A DNA stretch of 64,000 nt, from the NCBI GenBank assembly GCA_038246785.1, contig JBBRVP010000016.1, positions 5,286 through 69,285 of the forward strand. Direction: 5' to 3'. This stretch comes from JBBRVP01 sp038246785 (GTDB lineage: Bacteria; Actinomycetota; Actinomycetes; Jiangellales; Jiangellaceae). The notes under the pieces were generated by a model, which ran no database searches, was not told where the DNA came from, and saw only the letters and a program-made list of their open reading frames with translations. A program made the position numbers and the translations under genes. Positions 36,416 to 44,817 of this stretch are shown here, in pieces. How positions within the stretch are numbered: position 1 is the stretch's first letter; each line of letters begins with the position of its first letter.

Positions 36416-36640
36416 CTACAACGAGCGCATGGTCGGCGCGTGCTCGTTGCCGACGAACGTGATCGGCTCGGCGGTCCACCACGGGCTCGGTGCCCGCGCG
36501 CCGGGCGGTGGGACGACCGGTCAACGACGCACCAGGTGGTAGCAGCGTCGGAATCTCGTGGCGGCAGGACGGGCACGTGCCGTTCGGGTTGTTGTGGTGC
36601 ATCGTGCCGCCGGTCGAACCGGCGAGCCTGACACCGCGGC
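36416..36640 (-). pseudogene. Decayed SCP1.201/DddA-like deaminase toxin C-terminus (fragment B)
   Basis: Leftward, 34 bases after the Imm1 stop: MHHNNPNGTCPSCRHEI then PTLLPPGASL, and after a frameshift PITFVGNEHAPTMRSL and a stop at 36416. The order NNPxGTCxxC, LLPxGA, FxGNxxxP is the C-terminal half of DddA-like cytidine deaminases (zinc-binding CxxC). The N-terminal half with the catalytic HxE is missing, so it is a remnant or an orphan toxin tail downstream of the immunity gene. Confidence 0.6.
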
Positions 36641-36673
36641 GACACAGTGCCCCGTAGCGACCCACGTCGCCGG

Positions 36674-37060
36674 TCACAGCTCGATCCAGTCGACCAGCGT
36701 GGGACGCTCCCGTGTCTCAGCGAACTGCTCGGCGCACGCCGTCGCCGTCGCCACGTCGACGAGCACCGAACCCGGCATCGAAATCGTGTCGCCAAGCGCG
36801 CTGTGCGGGAACTCCACCTCGTCGGGAGGATCGGCGACGTTGCAGGCCGCCTGGTCGCCGGCGACGCCCTCACGGGGGAAGTAGTGGACCACCGCGTACG
36901 GATCCCGCACCATGAGATCAAGCATCGGGAAATTCGCGTCCGGCGCCGCGATCTGAAAGTGGTTGCCACCGTCGATCCGCAGGCCGATCAGCTCGGCCAG
37001 CTCGCCCGGCGTCGACACGGTGCGCGGCTCGTCAAGAGCGATCACCTCGAGCTCGTGCAT
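36674..37060 (-). CDS. Imm1 family immunity protein
   Basis: An intact 128-residue protein. It has the Imm1 layout: N-terminal beta strand with acidic residues, FPMLDLMVRDPYAVVHYFP in the middle, a LGDTISMPGSVLVDVATATACAEQF strand-helix, and the end ERPTLVDWIEL with the conserved Trp. Imm1 proteins neutralise polymorphic deaminase toxins encoded next to them. That fits here: deaminase-like fragments lie directly upstream (C) and downstream (B) on the same strand. ATG at 37060 with GAGGTAGG upstream. Because only the immunity gene is intact, it may protect against toxin from neighbours. Confidence 0.75.
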   Translation of the reverse strand: MHELEVIALDEPRTVSTPGELAELIGLRIDGGNHFQIAAPDANFPMLDLMVRDPYAVVHYFPREGVAGDQAACNVADPPDEVEFPHSALGDTISMPGSVLVDVATATACAEQFAETRERPTLVDWIEL

Positions 37061-37074
37061 GTCCTACCTCGGCT

Positions 37075-37290
37075 GACGCGGTTTCGGGTCGGTGGTGCTG
37101 CCGACGTGGGTGTGAGGTTGGTCTGGCTGAACCTGTCCCGCGCGACCGGTCTGCCAGCGGGACGGTCTCCAGGTCGCTTCATCCGGCAGCAATGACCCCG
37201 TCATGTCGTGACAGCAGGGCAGGTGCCGTCCGGATTGTTGTAGCACACGGTCCTTCCGGACCATCCCGCCTCTGTGATCGTTGGCCTGGC
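37075..37290 (-). pseudogene. Decayed SCP1.201/DddA-like deaminase toxin C-terminus (fragment C)
   Basis: Leftward, directly upstream of Imm1: RTVCYNNPDGTCP, then after a one-base frameshift CCHDMTGSLLPDEAT. Adding one base after GGCACCTGCCC would join them into NNPDGTCP-x-CHDMTGSLLPDEA, closely like the DddA segment around its zinc-binding CxxC. The final part before Imm1 is in yet another frame. The order toxin tail then immunity gene is what polymorphic toxin loci show. Confidence 0.6.
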
Positions 37291-37641
37291 GCTCTCGTGC
37301 GCCAGCAGACACGCGGGGGAGGTTCGAACCCACTCCAGGGTTGGTGCAGGCAGCGCCGCGGAAGTGCCCGATCGAGCTACGGAGGCGGGCGATCCGTCTG
37401 CTCGCCGAAGTTCGCGCGAGCAGGAACCTGACCTGTCGTTGACGGATGCGGTGAAGCGTAGTTCAAAGCGTTGGAGCGGGAGAGCCGCGACCGGAGCGGG
37501 CGAACGGGATCCTGCTCGCGGCCTCCGCGTTCCTCGCGCGGGAGCCGCCCGACGAGATGACCACGACCCGTGTGCCACCTGGCGCCGGCGGTCGCGCCGG
37601 GAGGCTCCCGCGGCTGATTCACCCGCGCCTAGGCTGCGCGC
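37291..37641. other. Intergenic region before mshB, 351 bases
   Basis: I see no gene. A tRNA-like stretch (GTAGCTCGATCGG and GTTCGAACC on the minus strand, 37322-37380) does not fold as a tRNA. The rest has no clear repeats. The mshB promoter should lie at its right end. Confidence 0.5.
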
Positions 37642-38640
37642 ATGACGACCAGCCCCCCTGAGCGGCCGTCCGGCGACGATCCCGACCGGGCCGTCCTGGA
37701 GGAGGCTGCGGGCATCCTCGAGGCCGCGGCCGGCCCCGCCGGCGAGGCGGCGATCGAGACGCTGGACGCGCGGCGCCGCCTGCTGCTCGTGCACGCGCAT
37801 CCCGACGACGAGACGACGGCCACCGGGGTGACGATGGCACGCTACGCGGCCGAGGGCGCGCACGTCGCCCTCGTCACCTGCACGCGTGGCGAGGAGGGCG
37901 AGGTGGTGCACCCCGACCTCGAGCACTTGCACGCGAAGGCCGAGGACCGCCTCGGCGCCCACCGGGTCGACGAGCTGGCCGTGGCGCTAGAGGCGCTCGG
38001 CGTCCGCGACAGCCGGTTCCTGGCCGAGCCGGGCCACTACCGCGACTCGGGCATGGTGGGCACCCCCACCACCGAGCACCCGGAGGCCTTCTGCACCGCC
38101 GACGTCAACGAGGCCGCGGCGCGGCTGGTCACGGTGCTGCGTGAGGTGCGACCGCAGGTCGTCGTCACCTACGACGAGCGCGGCGGCTACGGGCATCCCG
38201 ACCACGTGCAGGCCCACCGGGTGACGATGCGCGCGGTCGAGCTGGCCGCCGACGGGCGGCTCGGACGCGGCGAGCCGTGGCAGGTCAGCAAGGTTTACTG
38301 GTCGGTGTTCCCCGAGAGTCGGATGCGCGCCTGGGCCGAGCACATGCGCGAGTCGGGTGCCGACACCGACGCCTTCGACGAGGGCGACATCGGCGACTTC
38401 TCCACCCCCGACGAGCTGGTCACGACCGTTGTCGACGGGCGCGACCACTACGACGCCAAGGTCGCGGCCTGGCGGGCGCATGCCTCGCAGGTCGGCGACA
38501 CCGGGTTCTTCACCGAGATGTCGCCCGAGGTGGCCCGCGAGGCGTTCGGCCTGGAGTTCTACCGCTGCGTACGCGGTCAGGTCGTCCCGGACCCCGACGA
38601 TGCGGACGGCCGCGAGAGCGACCTGTTCGCCGGGCTGTAG
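37642..38640 (+). CDS. mshB: MshB-type mycothiol biosynthesis deacetylase (LmbE-like)
   Basis: A 332-residue zinc deacetylase. MshB removes the acetyl group of GlcNAc-inositol in mycothiol synthesis. Visible: VHAHPDDETTATGVT (zinc ligands His and Asp-Asp at residues 53-56), TCTRGEEGEVV, RDSGMVGTP, and TYDERGGYGHPDHVQAHRVT (third zinc ligand). RDSGM and GYGHPDH favour MshB over the related amidase Mca (which has GYPHPDH). The first 45 residues are an acidic extension. It supports an actinobacterial origin. Confidence 0.85.
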   Translation: MTTSPPERPSGDDPDRAVLEEAAGILEAAAGPAGEAAIETLDARRRLLLVHAHPDDETTATGVTMARYAAEGAHVALVTCTRGEEGEVVHPDLEHLHAKAEDRLGAHRVDELAVALEALGVRDSRFLAEPGHYRDSGMVGTPTTEHPEAFCTADVNEAAARLVTVLREVRPQVVVTYDERGGYGHPDHVQAHRVTMRAVELAADGRLGRGEPWQVSKVYWSVFPESRMRAWAEHMRESGADTDAFDEGDIGDFSTPDELVTTVVDGRDHYDAKVAAWRAHASQVGDTGFFTEMSPEVAREAFGLEFYRCVRGQVVPDPDDADGRESDLFAGL

Positions 38641-38649
38641 CCGCTTCCG

Positions 38650-38946
38650 CTACCCCTCGGCGACGTTGGGCGGAGGTGGTTCGGCGAGCGCCCGAGCCAA
38701 CTCGTCCTCGGCCCCGCCCCCCTCGGCCCCGCCCCCCTCGGACCCGCCACCCTCGGAGTTGTCCACGTCGACCGCGTCGCCAGCCATCCCCGGCTTAGCG
38801 AGCTCGTCCGCGGCGGCGAGCGCCCCGACCAGCTCCTGCTGGGCGAGCGCGATGACGTCGCGCAGCCCGTCGGCGCCGAAGCGGTCACGGATGTCGCGCA
38901 CGGCGTCGCGGACGAGGGGATCCACCTCCTGCTCCATGGCGCGCAT
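38650..38946 (-). CDS. Hypothetical protein with GGG-Glu repeats
   Basis: A 98-residue acidic protein: EQEVDPLVRDAVRDIRDRFGADGLRDVIALAQQEL forms two helices, then LAAADELAKPG, and a low-complexity tail EGGGSEGGGAEGGGAEDEL. The helical part resembles a small regulatory or scaffold protein but I do not recognise it. The tail DNA is a tandem repeat. ATG at 38946 or 38937. Divergent from the oxidoreductase at 39018, convergent with mshB. Confidence 0.55.
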   Translation of the reverse strand: MRAMEQEVDPLVRDAVRDIRDRFGADGLRDVIALAQQELVGALAAADELAKPGMAGDAVDVDNSEGGGSEGGGAEGGGAEDELARALAEPPPPNVAEG

Positions 38947-39017
38947 CTTGCCGCCCCGGGCTGCCCGGGCGGGCGCCGGGTCGACACGGCGTCGCGCGTA
39001 GGGCAGCGTCGGCGCCG

Positions 39018-40187
39018 ATGTGGGACCTCGTCGTCGTCGGAGCCGGCCCGGCCGGGTCGGCGACCGCCCTCGGCGTGCTGCAGGCACGCCCGGGCAGCCG
39101 GGTCCTGCTGCTGGACCGCGCCGAGTTCCCGCGTGACAAGCCCTGCGGTGACGGCGTTGCACCGCATGTGCTCGACGTCCTGGCCGCGGTCGGGGCCGGC
39201 GGACTGCTCACCGACCGGGTGCCCGTCGAGTGGCTCACGATCGGCCACGCCGCCGGCGGCCCGATCGCGCAACGCCGGATGCGGCGGCCGGCGTACGTCG
39301 TCCCGCGCACCGTGCTCGACGCGCGCCTGCTCGCCGCGGCCGTCGCGGCCGGCGCGGTCGTGCAGCGCCGCCGGGTGCGGTCGGTGGCAGTGCGGCCGAG
39401 GTCAGCCGTCGTGGACGGCGACGTCGAGGCACGCATCGTCGTCGGCGCAGACGGGGCGCACTCCGGCGTGCGGTCCGCGGTCGGGCTGCCGGCCTCGCGG
39501 CGGCGGGCGTTCGCGCTGCGCGGCTACGCCCCGGTGCTGCCGGCGCTAGCCGGGCGGCAGGCCATCGTCTTCGCGGCCGGCCGGACCCCGGCGTACGCCT
39601 GGTCGTTCGACCGGGGCGACGGCCTGGCCAATGTCGGCTACGGCGAGTTGCTCGGCAACGGCCCGGGACCCGGCCGTGCGGAGGCGCTCGACGCGCTGGA
39701 CCGGCTGCTGCCCGGCGTTGCCGACGGCGTAGCGGCCTGGCGTGGGCACCACCTGCCGTTGTCGCCGGCGCGGCTGCCGGTGCCCGACGGGCGCGTGCTG
39801 CTGGCCGGCGACGCGGCCGGACTGGTCAACCCGCTCACCGGCGAGGGGCTCTACTACGCCGTCGCCTCCGGGGTGCTGGCCGGACGGGCGGCGGCGGCGT
39901 CGCTGGACGGCGACGACCCGGGCGGCGCCGGCGCCCGCCACCGGGCGGCCCTTCACCGGCTGCTGGGCCGCCACCTGCGCCACACCGCCGCCGCCGCGAG
40001 GCTGATCGGCGCTCCGGCCGTCGCGCGCGGAGGCATCGCCGCCGCCGCGGGCGACCAGCGGACGTTCGACGAGCTGGTCGAGCTCGGCCTGGGCGGCGGG
40101 TTGCTTCGCCCAGCGGCCGTGGCGCGCACGGCCCGGGCCACGGTGTCGGTGCTGCGGGAGGCCCGCCGATCCGCTGCCGGCGCGTGA
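39018..40187 (+). CDS. FAD-dependent oxidoreductase, geranylgeranyl reductase family
   Basis: A 389-residue flavoprotein: Rossmann motif LVVVGAGPAGSATALGVL at the start, a second FAD block FPRDKPCGDGVAPHVLDVL, VVGADGAHSGVRSAVG, and VLLAGDAAGLVNPLTGEGLYYAVASG binding the ribityl chain. The PCGDGV and GEGLYYA blocks are typical of geranylgeranyl-reductase-like enzymes that saturate isoprenoid chains (menaquinone, carotenoid or lipid). Exact substrate unknown. ATG at 39018. Confidence 0.85.
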   Translation: MWDLVVVGAGPAGSATALGVLQARPGSRVLLLDRAEFPRDKPCGDGVAPHVLDVLAAVGAGGLLTDRVPVEWLTIGHAAGGPIAQRRMRRPAYVVPRTVLDARLLAAAVAAGAVVQRRRVRSVAVRPRSAVVDGDVEARIVVGADGAHSGVRSAVGLPASRRRAFALRGYAPVLPALAGRQAIVFAAGRTPAYAWSFDRGDGLANVGYGELLGNGPGPGRAEALDALDRLLPGVADGVAAWRGHHLPLSPARLPVPDGRVLLAGDAAGLVNPLTGEGLYYAVASGVLAGRAAAASLDGDDPGGAGARHRAALHRLLGRHLRHTAAAARLIGAPAVARGGIAAAAGDQRTFDELVELGLGGGLLRPAAVARTARATVSVLREARRSAAGA

Positions 40188-40293
40188 GGTCCGCTCGCCG
40201 TGTAAGACCCGAGAGAACCGCAGTGCCAGGCCCTTGCGCACCGAGGGTAGTCAGGCGTTGACTGCCTGCCCTGACAGCCCATCGGGAGGCGTG

Positions 40294-42450
40294 ATGAAGC
40301 GCACGATCACGGTGGCGGCGATCGCCGCTCTCATCGCCGGCATGGCGGCCACCGCCGGAGGTCCGGCGGCGGCCACCCCACCAGGCTCGTCGGTTGCCGC
40401 CAGCCAGCCAACGCCGGTGGACCCGGCCAGCACCGCCCTGGTCCGGCTCGAGCTGAGCCGGGCCGAGTTCGACCGGCTCGCCGCCTCCGGCGCCGACATC
40501 GCAGCCGGCCCGCGGGCCAGCGGCACTCGCGTCGTCGCCGATCTGGTGCTCCGCGGCGACGAGGTCCAGCGGCTGGAGGCGCGCGGCGGCAAGCTGCTCC
40601 AGGTGATCGAGCAGGAGGGCGACGGCAGCCGGCGCTACGCCGCCAGCCAGCGCGCCGCGCAGGCGAAGGCGGCCAAGGGCTTGTCACCGGTCAGCCCCCG
40701 GCAAGCCGCGGTGGAGGCTGCGGGCGAGGACACCCTGCACGTGGAGCAGGCCTACTGGTGGACCTCTGGCGACCGGATCTTCCTGCAGGTGGCGGCGGCG
40801 ACCACGGCGACCGACGACCCCGATGTCGAGCTGACCGTGACCTGGACCGCGGCGGACGGCAGCACCGGCAGCTTCCCGCTGCTGCGATTCGAGGACGCCG
40901 GTGAGTACCAATACCACGTGGCCGATCCGGTCCTCGTCCCCGCGCAGCCGACACTGATCACGGTGACGAGCAGCCTCGGCGGCACGACGTCCGCGACGCC
41001 GCGGCGCTGGCCCGGGGCCGGGGTGCCTCCGCAGCCCGCCGGCTACCAGAGTGACTTCATCGACGCGTACATGAGCCCGCTGCAGGTCCGGGCGCGCATC
41101 CACCGGCTCGCCCGCCAGTATCCGGACCTGGTCGACGTCATCGACCTGCCCAACCGTACGCAGGGCTACCGCCGCACGGCGGCCGCCTACGTCGGCGACC
41201 GCACAGTGGCCGCCATCGTCGTGGAGTCCGTGCGCTTCGGCAGCCAGGGATGGAATGGCGTGCTCGTGCAGACGGTCGATCCCGGCCGGGCGAACCGGCC
41301 GCTGTCGGCCCGCTACCGCGACCGGGTGCTCACGATCAGCCTGGCCACCGGCCCGGACGGCGCGATCATCAGCACGACCGACGAGGTGGCGGCGTTCGTC
41401 TCGGCGAAGTGGCCCAACCGATTCAACGCGTTCGTCGAGAACGGATCGTCGGGCCAGCTCATGCCGGTGGCCTCGGCCCGGCTCGACGATGGGCTGTCCG
41501 GCGAAGGATCCGTGCCGACCAGGCCGTGGACCGTGCAGGCACTACGGATCGGGATGCACCGCGACGGGTCGCGGATCGGCGTGCTGGCGTACTCCCAGGA
41601 ACACGCCCGGGAGTGGGCTACCCCGCTGGTGACGCTGGAGTTCGCGGAGCAGCTGCTGCGCAACGCGAGCACCGATCCCGGGACACAGCAGCTGCTGGAG
41701 GACGTCGACGTCTTCGTCATCCCGACGGTCAATCCGGACGGCGCCAACTACTCGTTCAACGACTTCAACTTCCAGCGCAAGAACATGACGAACTACTGCG
41801 CGGGCAGCCTGCGCGACCCGGCATACCGCAACTCCTGGGGCGTCGACCTCAACCGCAACCACAGCGTGGGCTCGGTCTTCGACGGCTACGCCGGGGCCAG
41901 CGCCACCAACTGCCTGTCCGGCGTCTTCGCCGGCCCCGCCGAGCTGTCCGAGCCGGAGGCCGACAACATCGTCGACCTGGCGGCCGCCCACCCAAACATC
42001 CGCTTCGCCATGAACGTGCACAGCTACGGCGGCTACTTCATGTGGCCACCGGGTGCCTACAAGGCGGAGGGCCGGATCACCCTGCCGCGGCCGTCGATCG
42101 ACGAGGCGCACGAGTTCCTCACCGCGGCTCGGCGCATCGTCGCCGCGATCGCCTCCGTGCGCGGGACGGTCACCTGGTCGTCGAAGGTCGGGCCGGTGGT
42201 TGACGTGCTGTACTCCGCGGCCGGCAACAGCGCGGACCAGCTCTACTACGTCAACGGCATCTACGCGTGGGACTTCGAGGTCGGCAACGACGTCTGGAAC
42301 CCCGACACCGCGCAGTGGGAGGGCGTCGGCTTCCAGCCGCCGTACGCGGAGGCTCACGGTGAGGCGCTGGAGTACGCCGCCGGGCTGGTCGAGCTCGTCC
42401 GGGTCGCCCGCGACGCCGCGGCCTCCGGCGAACTCGCCCAGGCCGGTTGA
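40294..42450 (+). CDS. Secreted M14 zinc carboxypeptidase with an inserted domain
   Basis: A 718-residue exported metalloprotease. Signal peptide at residues 1-28 (KRTITVAAIAALIAGMAATAGG ... AAATP), an N-terminal propeptide-like region to about 245, then the M14 domain: ARIHRLARQYPDLVDVIDLPN, EHAREW (zinc His and Glu, after YSQ), PTVNPDGANYS, GVDLNRNHS (Asn-Arg), NVHSYGGYFMWPPG (third zinc His) and DFEVGND (catalytic Glu). About 90 residues between GYRRTAAAYVG and the HxxE site form an unusual insert (GWNGVLVQTVDPG ... STTDEVAAFVSAKWP). GGAGG lies four bases before the ATG. Confidence 0.88.
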   Translation: MKRTITVAAIAALIAGMAATAGGPAAATPPGSSVAASQPTPVDPASTALVRLELSRAEFDRLAASGADIAAGPRASGTRVVADLVLRGDEVQRLEARGGKLLQVIEQEGDGSRRYAASQRAAQAKAAKGLSPVSPRQAAVEAAGEDTLHVEQAYWWTSGDRIFLQVAAATTATDDPDVELTVTWTAADGSTGSFPLLRFEDAGEYQYHVADPVLVPAQPTLITVTSSLGGTTSATPRRWPGAGVPPQPAGYQSDFIDAYMSPLQVRARIHRLARQYPDLVDVIDLPNRTQGYRRTAAAYVGDRTVAAIVVESVRFGSQGWNGVLVQTVDPGRANRPLSARYRDRVLTISLATGPDGAIISTTDEVAAFVSAKWPNRFNAFVENGSSGQLMPVASARLDDGLSGEGSVPTRPWTVQALRIGMHRDGSRIGVLAYSQEHAREWATPLVTLEFAEQLLRNASTDPGTQQLLEDVDVFVIPTVNPDGANYSFNDFNFQRKNMTNYCAGSLRDPAYRNSWGVDLNRNHSVGSVFDGYAGASATNCLSGVFAGPAELSEPEADNIVDLAAAHPNIRFAMNVHSYGGYFMWPPGAYKAEGRITLPRPSIDEAHEFLTAARRIVAAIASVRGTVTWSSKVGPVVDVLYSAAGNSADQLYYVNGIYAWDFEVGNDVWNPDTAQWEGVGFQPPYAEAHGEALEYAAGLVELVRVARDAAASGELAQAG

Positions 42451-42523
42451 CCACCGGTTCCCTCGCCTGAATCGCTGGCGGCGACCGCGTCGTCGAGCGT
42501 CCTCCCCCCATGCACCTCCCCCA

Positions 42524-42593
42524 CCCCTCTCCCCCTCCCCCTCCCCCCTCCCCCTCCCCTCTCCCCCTCCTCTCCCCCTCCCCCTCCCCTCTC
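42524..42593 (+). repeat. 70-base pure pyrimidine (C-rich) tract
   Basis: From 42524 to 42593 the plus strand is only C and T, mostly runs of four to six C. It begins about 75 bases after the M14 peptidase stop and ends 11 bases before a long hairpin. A C-rich, G-free RNA followed by a hairpin resembles a Rho-loading site. Confidence 0.85.
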
Positions 42594-42603
42594 GTCGTCC
42601 TAT

Positions 42604-42664
42604 GTTGATCAAGGAGAAGACCACGTTCTCAGCGACTCAGAACGTGGTCTTCTCCTTGATCAAC
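42604..42664. terminator. 26-bp perfect hairpin between convergent genes
   Basis: Arms 42604-42629 and 42639-42664 are perfect complements, starting GTTGATCAAGGAGAAG; loop CAGCGACTC. It sits between the rightward M14 gene and leftward histidine kinase gene, as a bidirectional terminator would. A diverged copy is at 51923-51983, also between convergent genes. Confidence 0.8.
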
Positions 42665-42709
42665 GGGGCGGGGGGGCCGGATTGCCGTGCACTTCGACCG
42701 GCGGGCTGC

Positions 42710-44056
42710 TCATCCGGAGACCGGCAGCCGCAGCTCCACGACGGCACCGGCACCGACGTCGTTGCCGGCGGACACGCTGCCGCCATGCGCCTCCACCACG
42801 GCGCGCACGATGGCCAGTCCGAGCCCGTTGCCCGAGGATCCGTCCAGCCCCGTAGCCCGCGAACGCGGCGCCTCGCCGCGGACGAACCGGTCGAACGCCC
42901 TCGACAGGACCTCCGTGGGGAAGCCGGGGCCGTCGTCGCAGAACCGCACCAGGGTGTACCCGGCCCCGCGCTCCACCCGGACGTCGAGGCGGGAGGCGCC
43001 GGCCACAGCGGCGTTCCGGACCAGGTTGCTGACGACCCGGGAGAACGCCGCCGGCTCGACGCAGGCTCGGACCTCGTCGTCGCCGGACACGGTGACAGCG
43101 GGCCCTCCGGGCGCCCCCGGCCCACAGAGGGTCTCGCGCAGCCAGCGAAGGAGAACCACCACCGTGCGGGGACGACCTGTGCCGCCGGTCTCCCGAGCCA
43201 GCACGAGTAGGTCCTCTGCGAGGGTAGCGAGACGCTCGGTCGCGTCGAGGGCCCGCTCGACGCCCCGCCGCTGCCGTTGGGGGTCGGGCTCGTCGAGGGC
43301 CAGTTCGAGCTCGCCGCGCAGCACGGTGAGCGGCGTCCGCAACTCGTGGCTCGCGTCGTCGACGAGGGCGCGCTCGCGACGGAGCGATGCGGCCAGGCCG
43401 GCGAGCAGGCGGTTGAGGGTGCGAGCCAGGCGCGACAGCTCGTCTCCTCCGGGTGGCACCGGCAAGGGCTCGGCCCAGGAGGCGTCGGCGGCCATCGAGT
43501 CGGCCACGGCGGTCATCCGCCCAACCGGGCGCAGGGCAGCACCCACGAGCACCCACGTCCCCGCCGTAAGCAGGAGGAGGAGCCCGACCAGCAGGGCGCC
43601 CAGCAACGACAGGAGCCGGTCACGCGCGGCGTCCAGCGCAGCCCGCGGCGCGGCGACCACGATCACCACGCCGCTCAGCTGCCTGGCCACCAGCCTGGTC
43701 GGTCCGAGCTGCTCCGGCACCCAGGTGTCCAGCCGTAGCCCCGAGGCCCGGGCGTGGGCCAGCTCGTCCTGCGTGAGCAGCGAACCCTTCGGGGTACCCG
43801 CAGAGCGTGCCAGCACGCGGCCGCGCCCACCCAGCACCTGCGCGAACGGGTCGGCCAGCGGCGTCCGTGCCCCCGAGTGCCAGGCGCCTGCGACGTCGGA
43901 GGCGCGAGCGTTCAGCCCTTCGTCCAGGGCGCCGTCCAGCTGGCGCTGGACCGTGACGACCAGGCCAGCGCCCGCGGCGAGCAGGAGCACCACCCCGACC
44001 ATCGCCACCAGCAAGGTGAGGCGTGCGCGCAACGACCGTGGGAGCGGGGCTCTCAT
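42710..44056 (-). CDS. Sensor histidine kinase
   Basis: A 448-residue membrane kinase: helix 1 (LTLLVAMVGVVLLLAAGAG), an extracytoplasmic sensor domain of about 130 residues, helix 2 (LLSLLGALLVGLLLLLTAGTWVLV), HAMP domain, then the H-box DDASHELRTPLTVLRGE (phospho-His), N-box FSRVVSNLVRNAAV and G-boxes DDGPGFP and GNGLGLAIV. It phosphorylates a response regulator, very likely the one at 44143, which is divergent with 86 bases between. ATG 44056 chosen over upstream starts because the membrane helix follows directly. Confidence 0.92.
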   Translation of the reverse strand: MRAPLPRSLRARLTLLVAMVGVVLLLAAGAGLVVTVQRQLDGALDEGLNARASDVAGAWHSGARTPLADPFAQVLGGRGRVLARSAGTPKGSLLTQDELAHARASGLRLDTWVPEQLGPTRLVARQLSGVVIVVAAPRAALDAARDRLLSLLGALLVGLLLLLTAGTWVLVGAALRPVGRMTAVADSMAADASWAEPLPVPPGGDELSRLARTLNRLLAGLAASLRRERALVDDASHELRTPLTVLRGELELALDEPDPQRQRRGVERALDATERLATLAEDLLVLARETGGTGRPRTVVVLLRWLRETLCGPGAPGGPAVTVSGDDEVRACVEPAAFSRVVSNLVRNAAVAGASRLDVRVERGAGYTLVRFCDDGPGFPTEVLSRAFDRFVRGEAPRSRATGLDGSSGNGLGLAIVRAVVEAHGGSVSAGNDVGAGAVVELRLPVSG

Positions 44057-44142
44057 CCGACTCTCAGCCGCCGGCGACGACGCTGACCGGCATGCCGAGC
44101 GCACCTCCCGACTGGGTCCACGGCGCGCCTACCCTGGCTGGC

Positions 44143-44817
44143 ATGAGGGTGCTCGTCGTCGAGGACGACCTGCGCCTCGCCGACCTGCTCCGGCGGGCCC
44201 TCTCCCGGGAAGGCTACGCCGTGGACGTCGCCACCACCGGCCCGGAAGCGCTGTGGAGCGGCCTGGAGAACGACTACGACGCCGTGGTGCTCGACGTCAT
44301 GATCCCCGCGCCGGACGGGTTCACGGTGGTGCGCCGGCTGCGTGAGGAGGACCGCTGGATGCCGGTGCTGCTCCTCACCGCCCGCGACGCGGTTACCGAC
44401 CGGGTCGCCGGGCTGGATGCCGGCGCCGACGACTACCTCACGAAGCCGTTCGCCGTGGTCGAGCTCACGGCTCGGCTGCGGGCCATCACCCGACGCGGTC
44501 CGCAGGAGCGCCCCGTCGTCCTCCAGGTCGGTGACCTCACCCTCGATCCGGTGACCCACCGGGTGCACCGCGGCTGGCGGGAAGTGCGGTTGAGCCCCAA
44601 GGAGTTCGCCTTGCTGCAGGAGCTCATGCGCCACCCCGACGAACCGCTGTCGCGCACGCACCTCATCGAGCACGTCTGGGACTTCGCCTACGACGGCACG
44701 TCCAACGTCGTCGACGTGTACGTCCGCTACCTGCGCGACAAGGTGGACCGGCCGTACGGGCGGCACAGCATCCGCACCGTCCGCGGCGCGGGCTACTGCG
44801 TCACCGACGACTCCTGA
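44143..44817 (+). CDS. Response regulator, OmpR/PhoB family
   Basis: A 224-residue regulator: receiver domain with VLVVEDDLRLADLL (acidic pocket), VVLDVMIPAPDG (phospho-Asp near residue 51), LLLTARDAVTDRVAGLDAGADDYLTKPF (switch Thr and Lys), then an OmpR winged helix (VRLSPKEFALLQELM ... TSNVVDVYVRYLRDKVD). Partner of the divergent kinase. It lies 96 bases upstream of the oligopeptide transporter operon on the same strand, so control of that operon is a reasonable inference. Confidence 0.93.
   Translation: MRVLVVEDDLRLADLLRRALSREGYAVDVATTGPEALWSGLENDYDAVVLDVMIPAPDGFTVVRRLREEDRWMPVLLLTARDAVTDRVAGLDAGADDYLTKPFAVVELTARLRAITRRGPQERPVVLQVGDLTLDPVTHRVHRGWREVRLSPKEFALLQELMRHPDEPLSRTHLIEHVWDFAYDGTSNVVDVYVRYLRDKVDRPYGRHSIRTVRGAGYCVTDDS

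Larger units (their letters stand above)
35919..36673. other. 755-base region of decayed gene fragments
   Basis: No intact gene. The right half holds two inverted fragments of a deaminase-toxin C-terminus, described separately. The left half has a broken rightward reading TTIRRDPGGCVLKSVGP, then in another frame TLEWDLPGEADELPG, which looks like part of a small globular protein I cannot name. The region probably once held toxin or immunity genes. Confidence 0.55.

Noticed and set aside
37311..37386. tRNA-like sequence on the minus strand (GTAGCTCGATCGG and GTTCGAACC)
   Set aside because: No acceptor stem, no anticodon stem and no T-stem pairing can be drawn; at most a long-decayed remnant.
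38700..38765. Repeat cctcggccccgccccc as a regulatory element
   Set aside because: It lies in frame inside the small acidic protein and simply encodes its GGG-Glu tail.
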